DNA of 14,513 bases from Clostridia bacterium. Its GTDB lineage: Bacteria; Bacillota; Clostridia; Christensenellales; UBA1242. Positions 7,785-13,932 of this stretch are shown in pieces. The stretch spans positions 1-14,513 of the forward strand of contig JAGCEE010000175.1 of the NCBI GenBank assembly GCA_017650795.1. Reading direction: 5' to 3'. The position numbers and the translations under genes are program-made. A model generated the notes under the pieces. The model made no database searches. It was not told the origin of the DNA and saw only the letters and a list, made by a program, of their open reading frames with translations. How positions within the stretch are numbered: the stretch's first letter is position 1; each line of letters opens with the position of its first letter.

Positions 7785-9014
7785 TTATTGAATAATTATT
7801 GAGATTGAAGAAGAATCTTTTAAATATCCCGCGCCTAGTGCCTTAACAGATATTTTACCAATCCCTTCCCTTATTACTTCTGTTAAATTTACACTATATC
7901 TTGAATGAGAAGCGTCATAAACATCTAATGCCCTAACATTATAACTTTCGGATACACCCGTGTAAATTAAAGTTATTTCAAACTCACCACTAAAAGTTGA
8001 TGCCCTAGAAAAGCCAAATGATAAAGTTTTAGTTTCTTGATTGTATGCAAGCGCAGATGGTGCAGAAAGTGTTTCAAAGTATTCTATTTTTATTTGTTTT
8101 TCGCCGTTGCATACAAGGTTGTTATCTTTGTAATAATTATCCGACTTAGCAACCGCTATTACCGAAATGTTATACATTTTTCCGCCAAGAGCATAAATGT
8201 TTGACATTGCAAAAGGCACTTCGCTTGGTTGAACCTCTATTTTTAAAAGCTCACCATTACTACTATTTGCGCCATAGCAAACATAATACTTTTCTACCCT
8301 TTCGTCTACTTCCCAACTAAGATAATCATCGCTTAAATCATCGTTCGATATAAACTGAGGTTTTCCACCGTCTGTTTGAACATCGTCCAAACCAAGCACG
8401 TAAAAATTTACAGTTGGAAGAGAAACTTTGTGTGTGTACTCTTTTGCATCGCTAATATCGCTATTTTGCGATTCGAACTCGCCTATTGCCTGCATCTTAA
8501 TTGTGTACTTGCCCGGTGCGTTTAAAATAGCGTTTAGTTCTATGCTACTTGCCTTAAATTCTTGCGCTAAAATTTGTTTATTGTCTTTGTCATAAATATA
8601 ATATTTATATCCCTTTGCGCCATCTACACTAGTAGCACTTATTACAACAGAATTTGGCAATTCAACCACGTTAAATGTTGGCGTGTCCAATTTTTGATTT
8701 AGTTTTATGTTTCTTAAAATAAGAAAAGTGGCAGTGCCTGCAACTAATGCAACCAATAATACCAAAGAAAAAATTAAAAATAATTTTTTCTTACTCTTTT
8801 TGGGTTTTTGTTGAATGCTACTTTCTTTTGTTATTGCAGTATTGTCCAAAAATTCTTTTGTTTTATTTATATCATCTTTGCTTGATTTTTCTATATTATT
8901 TGGCAACGAATAACTGCCCGCTGGGTTTCTTTCTTTAACAAACAAATTGCTATTATTTGCTTCCGTTGGTCTTTTTGGCAAAGGTTTTTTTAACCCACCA
9001 TTTGAAGGTTGCAT
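7785..9014 (-). CDS. Single-pass membrane protein with Fn3-like extracellular repeats
   Basis: I do not recognise a named family. The 409-residue product starts with about 77 hydrophilic residues rich in Pro, Asn, Ser and Lys, ending in a strongly basic stretch. One membrane helix follows (about 78-100), then about 310 residues that look beta-rich. These divide into roughly three repeats resembling fibronectin type III modules, beginning near LDTPTFNVV (about 109), SLPTVNFYV (about 198) and LSAPSALAYN (about 316), each with Tyr/Trp-rich strands. The basic residues before the helix imply an N-in, C-out topology. AAAAGGGG precedes the ATG by nine bases. A strong sigma-A-like promoter is about 60 bases upstream. 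No terminator is visible before gerAA, 73 bases downstream. A role in envelope binding or adhesion is inference only. Confidence 0.8.
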   Translation of the reverse strand: MQPSNGGLKKPLPKRPTEANNSNLFVKERNPAGSYSLPNNIEKSSKDDINKTKEFLDNTAITKESSIQQKPKKSKKKLFLIFSLVLLVALVAGTATFLILRNIKLNQKLDTPTFNVVELPNSVVISATSVDGAKGYKYYIYDKDNKQILAQEFKASSIELNAILNAPGKYTIKMQAIGEFESQNSDISDAKEYTHKVSLPTVNFYVLGLDDVQTDGGKPQFISNDDLSDDYLSWEVDERVEKYYVCYGANSSNGELLKIEVQPSEVPFAMSNIYALGGKMYNISVIAVAKSDNYYKDNNLVCNGEKQIKIEYFETLSAPSALAYNQETKTLSFGFSRASTFSGEFEITLIYTGVSESYNVRALDVYDASHSRYSVNLTEVIREGIGKISVKALGAGYLKDSSSISIIIQ

Positions 9015-9074
9015 AAATTATTTCCCCTTTTGTTAAATTAAGTATTTGCTCAAAAACAACATATTATTAAGATT

Positions 9075-9103
9075 ATTTTAATAATAATATATAAAAATGT
9101 CAA
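9075..9103 (-). promoter_or_regulatory. Sigma-A promoter of the Fn3-like membrane protein
   Basis: On the minus strand a perfect TTGACA (9103-9098), a 17-base spacer and TAAAAT (9080-9075) form a strong housekeeping promoter. The start point would be near 9068, giving a leader of about 55 bases. The rest of the 9015-9276 gap is AT-rich with only the upstream terminator. Confidence 0.65.
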
Positions 9104-9217
9104 ATTATATGTATGCAATATCGCCCTATATTTTTTTAGTTCTTTTTAGTAAAAAACAACACAAACAACTTTTTTTTAAAATAAACTAATTCAGTATTTT
9201 TTTTATTCAAATGCCAT

Positions 9218-9255
9218 AAAAAAATATTATAGTGTTTTTTTTTCGCTATAATACT
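9218..9255 (-). terminator. Intrinsic terminator after the CxxC redox-domain gene
   Basis: On the minus strand TATTATAG pairs perfectly with CTATAATA around an A-rich loop of about 13 bases, followed by seven T. It ends the SPFH-CxxC operon about 22 bases after the stop codon. Confidence 0.75.
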
Positions 9256-9276
9256 TTTAAAGAATACTAAAAAAAT

Positions 9277-9474
9277 TTAAACATTTTCTTCATTTAACTT
9301 TTTTAATAAAAACTCAACATCTACATCATGCACTTCTGCCGCTTCTTCTAATGTTTCTGCTAATGAATAAGGGCATCCAAAACAATGCATTCCAAATCCC
9401 ATCAGTACATCTTTTAATTTTGGGTTTATTTCTAACACATCGCCAATGCTCATATCTTTTGTTATTTGTTTCAT
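9277..9474 (-). CDS. DUF1858 / hybrid-cluster-associated redox disulfide domain protein
   Basis: The 65-residue product matches the small DUF1858 domain, also described as a redox disulfide domain associated with hybrid-cluster (prismane) proteins. The pattern is visible: ITKDMSIGDVLEINPKLKDVL, then GMHCFGCPYS with the CxxC pair Cys31 and Cys34, then LAETLEEAAEVHDVDVEFLLKKLNE. The CxxC may cycle as a disulfide or bind a metal; the function of the family is not established. The start is ATG at 9474, six bases after AAGGAG; a longer reading from 9519 overlaps the upstream gene and precedes the ribosome binding site. It begins 10 bases after the SPFH gene ends, so the two are co-transcribed. No hybrid-cluster protein gene is present in the window. 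Confidence 0.85.
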   Translation of the reverse strand: MKQITKDMSIGDVLEINPKLKDVLMGFGMHCFGCPYSLAETLEEAAEVHDVDVEFLLKKLNEENV

Positions 9475-9484
9475 ATATTTCTCC

Positions 9485-10540
9485 TTATAATTGTTCGTCG
9501 CTATTAAACTTTTCGCCACAGATTACACAATGGTCTGCACTTAATATATTTTCTGTGCCACAGTTTAAACACCTTTTTGTTTTTTGACTTTGATTATCAT
9601 ACACCATATCAACATTTAAGTCAACAAAAGTATTTTTAGGTTTTAAATCGCTACTATCCAAGTTCTTGTCGTAGTCTTTAAATTCTATATTTCCAAATGG
9701 CACATACTCTTGTTCTGCCTTGGTTTCATTTTTCGCTTCTTCGTTTTTTGAAGATAAATCTTCTGCCATATTGGGTTGTTGCACATCATTTTCTACTGTT
9801 TCAATTAAATTTTCTTTATCTATGCTTTCTGTGTCGCCAGTTTGCCTGTTCATTACTTTATCGCTTGAAGATTGATATTTTTTTGGTAGTTTATATTTTG
9901 TAATTTTTAATTCTTCTATTTCAAGCCCAATAACTTTAAACAATTTTTTTAGTTTTTCTTTTATTGCCTCGGCTATTTTAGGATTATTCGCAATTACGTC
10001 GCTAATAATAAAGTTTTGTTTTTCTAATTCCTCAACAACAGCATCTTCTACCCATGAAGCAAGTATATCTTCTGCCTCTCCGGTTTTTATATAATCATAT
10101 TGATTTAAAAGTGATTGCAAAAACTCCCTAACATTTACAACTCTATAAGAATACACACCAAAAACATGTGCCTTAAAAATGCCGTATGCTTTTGTGCCCA
10201 TCTCAACTTTTCTATATGTTTTAAACTCGGCAGCCCTAAGCCCTAAATCCACCAAATACATATTTGCAGATATGCTATCTAATTGATGCCCATCAACAAT
10301 TCTGTCTATTTGATACCTTCGGCAAATATATGGAAGTGTTGCATATGTGAAAAAGTTTTCGCCAGAATTAAATCCATCTAAAACCTTTCCGTTTTTGCCA
10401 ATTATAAAACTATACCCTTCTGGAACGGATACTTTTGCATTTATTTTAATTAAATTCTCATCAAGCTTTGTGACAACACTTTTTATCTTTTTTGTATCAG
10501 GTGTTATGTCATATTTGCTTTTTCTACTAAAAATTCCCAC
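9485..10540 (-). CDS. SPFH-domain protein with C-terminal zinc ribbon (YdjI-like)
   Basis: The 351-residue product has an SPFH/band-7-like domain over about residues 35-230, of the subgroup annotated as virion core protein-like or YdjI. The segment VPEGYSFIIGKNGKVLDGF is the first strand pair, and the helical part contains FLQSLLNQYDYIKTGEAEDILASWVEDAVVEEL. An acidic, low-complexity linker (about 235-310) leads to a zinc ribbon with Cys324, Cys327, Cys338 and Cys341. There is no membrane segment. YdjI-type proteins in Bacillus help recruit membrane-stress proteins; whether that holds here is unknown. The start is GTG at 10540: an in-frame stop lies 10 bases upstream and there is no start codon before residue 60 otherwise, yet no ribosome binding site precedes it. 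Its promoter suggests a leaderless message. Confidence 0.85.
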   Translation of the reverse strand: MGIFSRKSKYDITPDTKKIKSVVTKLDENLIKINAKVSVPEGYSFIIGKNGKVLDGFNSGENFFTYATLPYICRRYQIDRIVDGHQLDSISANMYLVDLGLRAAEFKTYRKVEMGTKAYGIFKAHVFGVYSYRVVNVREFLQSLLNQYDYIKTGEAEDILASWVEDAVVEELEKQNFIISDVIANNPKIAEAIKEKLKKLFKVIGLEIEELKITKYKLPKKYQSSSDKVMNRQTGDTESIDKENLIETVENDVQQPNMAEDLSSKNEEAKNETKAEQEYVPFGNIEFKDYDKNLDSSDLKPKNTFVDLNVDMVYDNQSQKTKRCLNCGTENILSADHCVICGEKFNSDEQL

Positions 10541-10546
10541 GTGTGA

Positions 10547-10575
10547 ATTTTACCACAAGTGAGAATTATTTGCAA
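10547..10575 (-). promoter_or_regulatory. Extended -10 promoter ending six bases before the SPFH start codon
   Basis: On the minus strand TTGCAA (10575-10570), a 17-base spacer and TAAAAT (10552-10547) with an upstream TG (extended -10, TGG before the box) form a good sigma-A promoter. Only six bases separate the -10 box from GTG at 10540, so the predicted first transcribed base is at or next to the start codon. Confidence 0.6.
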
Positions 10576-10621
10576 TGGCTGTATATATTTATTTTCAAAT
10601 AATTTATGTTTTAATGACGAA

Positions 10622-11584
10622 TTATTCTTCTATATTAAATATTTGTTGCTTTTTGTTATCTACTATTTTTTGCTTTTTTGCTTCTACTTTATACCTTATT
10701 GCTGTTATTAGTGCAACAACTATTGCGCCTGTAAGAGCGATGCAATACCAAACCCATCTATTTGCAGTAGTTTGCCAATATTCTATTTTTTTAATAGAGT
10801 TGCCATTTTCGTCAATATTTTCTACCGGTATTTGCCATTCATGATAATAATAATCATCTACTTTTTTAACGGAATCGGCATTGCTGTGGATTCTTGCCGT
10901 TGGCACAACATAAGTGAATGTAAAATACTTGCTATATCTTTCGTAGTTTAATGATTCTTTAATAAATGTCCACGTTCCTTCGCCGTATTCGCTTCGCATA
11001 TTTTCCTCTACAAAGGATAAATATTTTTTTCCTATCGTTGAAGAATCTTCTAATATTTTATCAAACAATGGGTCTTTTACAACTTTTGTAGTTGTGGTTA
11101 AAAGTGATACGGTTTTTTCTATCTCTTTTGGCTCTTTAAAATACTTGGTTATATCTTTAAATAAATTAAAACATTCGGTGTTTGCATAACTAATTCTATA
11201 TTCTATTGCCGTTAAGTTTCTTACCACTATTGCATTTTGGCTTGGAAGATTGTTTGTGATTAACACTCCACCAATTAGTTCTATCTTTTTTTCATCAGAG
11301 TATTCTTCACTAGCAAGAACTCTTTCTTGATATAAGTTTAAAAGAGGAGAAAATAGTTGATTGTTTAAATCTTTTTGAACATTATAAATAAATTTAAGCG
11401 ATTTTTGTTGTGCATATAAATTGTTTCCTGTTATGGATATTATTTGTTCCATCGGAAATGGAGCGTAATATAATTCCACTATGGTTCCATCTGAGTTTGC
11501 AACAAGTGTTATGCCTCCACTAGAAGAACAACCAACAATTAGAAAACTAAAACATATAAGCAAACATATAAGCAACTTTTTCAT
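10622..11584 (-). CDS. Putative lipoprotein with C-terminal membrane anchor, function unknown
   Basis: The 320-residue product starts with a clear lipoprotein signal: MKKLL, a hydrophobic core and the lipobox LIVGC, with Cys19 as the lipidated residue followed by Ser-Ser-Ser-Gly-Gly. The mature part (20-275) is soluble and shows no motif that I recognise. A single membrane helix lies near the C-terminus (about 277-298), followed by a Lys/Gln-rich tail of about 22 residues, which should face the cytoplasm. The protein would thus be held in the membrane at both ends. The ATG at 11584 is required to include the signal peptide, but AAAGGGG lies 15 bases upstream, an unusually long spacing. It sits between the SPFH operon and rubrerythrin, with no terminator before the SPFH promoter. 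Confidence 0.8.
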   Translation of the reverse strand: MKKLLICLLICFSFLIVGCSSSGGITLVANSDGTIVELYYAPFPMEQIISITGNNLYAQQKSLKFIYNVQKDLNNQLFSPLLNLYQERVLASEEYSDEKKIELIGGVLITNNLPSQNAIVVRNLTAIEYRISYANTECFNLFKDITKYFKEPKEIEKTVSLLTTTTKVVKDPLFDKILEDSSTIGKKYLSFVEENMRSEYGEGTWTFIKESLNYERYSKYFTFTYVVPTARIHSNADSVKKVDDYYYHEWQIPVENIDENGNSIKKIEYWQTTANRWVWYCIALTGAIVVALITAIRYKVEAKKQKIVDNKKQQIFNIEE

Positions 11585-11623
11585 ATTATATATTTTATTC
11601 CCCTTTATAATTTTTAATTACTC

Positions 11624-11651
11624 AATTTAACTTTTTAACCAATACTTGCAA
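11624..11651 (-). promoter_or_regulatory. Possible promoter of the lipoprotein gene
   Basis: On the minus strand TTGCAA (11651-11646), a 16-base spacer and TAAATT (11629-11624) form a weak sigma-A-like promoter. The -10 box matches only four of six positions. The predicted leader is about 33 bases. Confidence 0.3.
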
Positions 11652-11715
11652 TATATCAAAAATTTATCATGTATTTTAGCATAAAGAACTGCTTGATTTT
11701 TAACAACAATCAAAC

Positions 11716-11760
11716 TAAAAACATAATCCCATTTATGTAAAAACAAAAAGGGATTATTGT
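11716..11760 (-). terminator. Terminator after rubrerythrin
   Basis: On the minus strand ATAATCCC pairs perfectly with GGGATTAT across a 19-base loop, and is followed by GTTTTT. It begins about 20 bases after the rubrerythrin stop codon. The loop is longer than usual for an intrinsic terminator. Confidence 0.6.
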
Positions 11761-11778
11761 GATAAATGCGTTTATTTA

Positions 11779-12312
11779 TTAAAACTCTTCGTTCAATATT
11801 TTAAAGTATGCCTGTGGATGAGCACACACTGGACAAACTTCTGGAGCATTCTTTCCAACATGAATATGTCCACAATTTGTACAAATCCACACTTTTTCTC
11901 CCTCTTTAACAAAAACCGTGTTTTCTTTAACATTTTTTGCCAATTTTAAATATCTTTCTTCGTGTCTTTTTTCTATTTCTGCAACACCTTCAAATTGTCT
12001 GGCGATTTCCTCAAAACCCTCCTCGCGTGCTGTTTTTGCCATTTGTTTATACATATCAGTCCATTCTTCATTTTCACCCGATGCTGCTGCAATAAGGTTT
12101 TCGTAAGTAGAGCCTATTCCATTTAGGTGCTTAAACCAAAGTTTTGCATGCTCTTTTTCGTTTTCTGCGGTTTCTTCAAATACTGCTGCAATTTGATTGT
12201 ATCCTTCTTTTTTTGCTTTTGATGCAAAATAAGTATACTTGTTTCTTGCCTGACTTTCTCCGGCAAATGCTTTTAGTAGATTTGATTCTGTTTTACTACC
12301 TTTTAACTCCAT
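11779..12312 (-). CDS. rbr: Rubrerythrin
   Basis: Rubrerythrin is a non-haem diiron peroxidase that reduces hydrogen peroxide in the cytoplasm of anaerobes. The 177-residue product has the classic two domains. A ferritin-like four-helix bundle (about 1-135) carries the first ligand helix LLKAFAGESQARNKY, an ExxH pair in ENEKEHAKLWF, and a second set in EGVAEIEKRHEERY. A C-terminal rubredoxin domain binds one iron through Cys144, Cys147, Cys160 and Cys163 (WICTNCGH and EVCPVC). The start is ATG at 12312, five bases after GGAGGG; a longer reading from 12348 starts before this site. A TTGACA promoter precedes it, and it is divergent from a ferritin-like gene. Identification is secure. Confidence 0.96.
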   Translation of the reverse strand: MELKGSKTESNLLKAFAGESQARNKYTYFASKAKKEGYNQIAAVFEETAENEKEHAKLWFKHLNGIGSTYENLIAAASGENEEWTDMYKQMAKTAREEGFEEIARQFEGVAEIEKRHEERYLKLAKNVKENTVFVKEGEKVWICTNCGHIHVGKNAPEVCPVCAHPQAYFKILNEEF

Positions 12313-12338
12313 ATTATCCCTCCATAAATACAACAATA

Positions 12339-12367
12339 AGTTTAACAATTTGCTTAAACAATGTCAA
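12339..12367 (-). promoter_or_regulatory. Sigma-A promoter of rubrerythrin
   Basis: On the minus strand a perfect TTGACA (12367-12362), a 17-base spacer and TAAACT (12344-12339) with an upstream TG form a good promoter. Transcription would start near 12332, giving a 20-base leader that holds the GGAGGG site. No clear PerR-type box is visible. Confidence 0.6.
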
Positions 12368-12413
12368 ACAAGTACTCAAAAAAACAAACTTTATGTGTTG
12401 GCTTTTATGGCAG

Positions 12414-12443
12414 TTGACAACATTTTGATTTTTTTCATATATC
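12414..12443 (+). promoter_or_regulatory. Promoter of the ferritin-like gene, abutting its start codon
   Basis: A perfect TTGACA (12414-12419) is followed after 18 bases by TATATC (12438-12443), or after 17 by ATATAT. Either -10 assignment puts the expected first transcribed base at about 12449-12450, within the ATG. The -35 box is clear; the -10 box is weak. Confidence 0.5.
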
Positions 12444-12448
12444 TAACT

Positions 12449-12913
12449 ATGAACAAACTAATAATCAAGTCAAATGGTTATTACCAAGGTATAATTACAA
12501 ACCTTTACTCTGGCAACGAGGGTGAAGTACTAACATTTATGCAAGAACTATACCAAGCCAACATTGTTTTTCCTTTTGAAAAAGAACAATATGAATTTTT
12601 AAAAAAGTTATACTCGGACGATTTAATCCATACCACAAGGCTTTCGGAAGTTTTGGTTTTAATGGGAGCAGACCCAAAATATTTAAAAGTTAATAATGTT
12701 TGGATTTCGGGCAAAAGTGTAGATTATGTTAAAAGTTATAAACAAATGTTGTACACAAACCTTGAGCTAAAAGAAAAAATAATTATAGATTACAAAACAG
12801 CAATATCAAAAATAAATGATAGCAATATAAACGTTATATTAACAATCAACTTGGAAGACGAAATTTTGCATAAAAACATGATACTTAGACAAATAGAAAA
12901 ATTAAACAATTAA
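12449..12913 (+). CDS. Ferritin-like (rubrerythrin-type fold) protein
   Basis: The 154-residue product looks like a four-helix ferritin-like protein without a rubredoxin domain. Candidate diiron ligands fall in the expected order: Glu26 in GNEGEVLTFMQELYQ, Asp58 and His61 in a DxxH in place of the usual ExxH, with LSEVLVLMGADPKY following as in ferritin-like relatives, Glu109 in ELKEKIIIDYKTAI, and Glu138 with His141 in EDEILH. Such proteins act in iron or peroxide handling, but the activity of this one is unknown. I chose ATG at 12449 because the family resemblance starts there; an in-frame ATG at 12407 would add a hydrophobic leader and place the promoter in coding sequence. No ribosome binding site precedes 12449. 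It is divergent from rubrerythrin and ends at a terminator. Confidence 0.75.
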   Translation: MNKLIIKSNGYYQGIITNLYSGNEGEVLTFMQELYQANIVFPFEKEQYEFLKKLYSDDLIHTTRLSEVLVLMGADPKYLKVNNVWISGKSVDYVKSYKQMLYTNLELKEKIIIDYKTAISKINDSNINVILTINLEDEILHKNMILRQIEKLNN

Positions 12914-12944
12914 AAAACAGGGAGGTCTTGCTCCTTGTTTTTTT
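12914..12944. terminator. Bidirectional terminator between convergent genes
   Basis: CAGGGAG and CTCCTTG pair (one G-U) around a six-base loop, flanked by a run of A on the left and T on the right. It can stop the plus-strand ferritin-like gene and the minus-strand HD gene, whose stop codons lie just outside it on either side. Confidence 0.85.
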
Positions 12945-12960
12945 GCTTTTAATAAATAAT

Positions 12961-13554
12961 TTAACCACTTGTTGTTTCGTCTAAATATGTGGCTTGAATA
13001 TCGCTAACATGAAACAAAAGTGCCGTTGGATACTTGTAATATACAGTATCTATGCCATAATATCCACCCTTAACTCTTGAATCGAATCCACCCATATGCC
13101 AATTTATTGCCATGGCCTCCTCACGAGTTAATTTCATAAAGCCACTAATTATGTATACAGATTTTTCGCCATGCCCGTATGGCAATGCTTCGTCAACCGT
13201 ATAATATGGTTTTTGTACCCAAACTCCATCTTCTTTTACATTTTTTAATTCTTCTTTATAATAATCCACCTTGCAAACATCATGAAAAAGTGCAATTATT
13301 GTGGCGCTTTCTAGGCTCATGGTTTTTTGCCAATCCACACCATATTCCACTTTTAAATTTTGAATAAATCTATTGTAAACATTTATGCTATGATTACAAA
13401 GCCCACCAGAATAGTTTGAGTGAAAACGACTACTTGCTGGTGCATCAAAAAAATCACTTTTTTGTAAATATTCCAAAAGCTTATCAATTCCCTCTCTTTT
13501 TATATTGTCTTTTGCTATTTGCAAAAACTCATTTTTTGCCTGCTCTTTTTCCAT
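12961..13554 (-). CDS. HD-domain phosphohydrolase
   Basis: HD-domain proteins are metal-dependent phosphohydrolases acting on nucleotides or nucleic acids. The 197-residue product carries the full set of residues: His55 in GLCNHS, the His91-Asp92 pair in ALFHDVCK, His128 in YGHGEKS, His153 in INWHMGG, and Asp185 in HVSDIQATY. The four to five metal ligands are intact, so it is likely active, but the substrate is unknown. It has no RelA/SpoT or nucleic-acid-binding domain, so I do not call it by a specific name. The ATG at 13554 is preceded by AGGAG at five bases. It is a single-gene unit, divergent from the small gene at 13659 and convergent with the ferritin-like gene. Confidence 0.88.
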   Translation of the reverse strand: MEKEQAKNEFLQIAKDNIKREGIDKLLEYLQKSDFFDAPASSRFHSNYSGGLCNHSINVYNRFIQNLKVEYGVDWQKTMSLESATIIALFHDVCKVDYYKEELKNVKEDGVWVQKPYYTVDEALPYGHGEKSVYIISGFMKLTREEAMAINWHMGGFDSRVKGGYYGIDTVYYKYPTALLFHVSDIQATYLDETTSG

Positions 13555-13585
13555 TATTGCTCCTAAAAATACATAAATTATTTTA

Positions 13586-13615
13586 TTGTTTGTGTTATAT
13601 AATCGTTAGTATAAT
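13586..13615 (+). promoter_or_regulatory. Possible promoter of the small gene at 13659
   Basis: TTGTTT (13586-13591), an 18-base spacer and a perfect TATAAT (13610-13615) could drive the plus-strand small gene with a leader of about 37 bases. Its -10 box overlaps that of the divergent HD gene, so the two may compete. The -35 box is weak. Confidence 0.3.
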
Positions 13616-13638
13616 AACATATTTTAACCTTTTTGCAA
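13611..13638 (-). promoter_or_regulatory. Probable promoter of the HD gene
   Basis: On the minus strand TTGCAA (13638-13633), a 16-base spacer and TATTAT (13616-13611) with TG one base upstream form an extended -10 sigma-A promoter. The leader would be about 50 bases with the AGGAG site near its end. Confidence 0.5.
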
Positions 13639-13658
13639 AATAATTCGTAAAAGTAAAT

Positions 13659-13844
13659 ATGTATATGTCACCGGAAAAATTGATTGTTATTGCTTCAAGC
13701 ATTAGTTTGGAAATTATAAAAGGAAAGACTACAGACGAAATAAGTGAAATTAGAAACCTTTTATCTTTAATTGCCAGCAATCTATCAACTTACTGCCAAC
13801 AAAAAATAATTTATGACAAAAACAATTCTAATAATAACAATTAG
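13659..13844 (+). CDS. Small hypothetical protein (about 60 aa)
   Basis: The product is 61 residues from ATG 13659, or 59 from ATG 13665; no ribosome binding site decides between them. The sequence MSPEKLIVIASSISLEIIKGKTTDEISEIRNLLSLIASNLSTY looks like two amphipathic helices, ending in an Asn-rich tail. It resembles the small helical clostridial proteins with an N-terminal PEKL-type helix (perhaps DUF6774), but I am not certain of that family. No signal peptide is present. It lies 88 bases before spmA on the same strand with no terminator between, so the two may be co-transcribed. Confidence 0.6.
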   Translation: MYMSPEKLIVIASSISLEIIKGKTTDEISEIRNLLSLIASNLSTYCQQKIIYDKNNSNNNN

Positions 13845-13932
13845 AAAAATACAATATGCCTTGTTTTGATATTTATATATTCTTTTTTACATTATTCGTC
13901 ATTTTATAAATAAGTAAATAATAAATTACATT

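Noticed and set aside
12350..12448. Longer N-terminus for the ferritin-like gene, from ATG 12350 or 12407
   Set aside because: The extra residues do not look like the family, no ribosome binding site supports them, and they cover the TTGACA promoter and the rubrerythrin promoter region.
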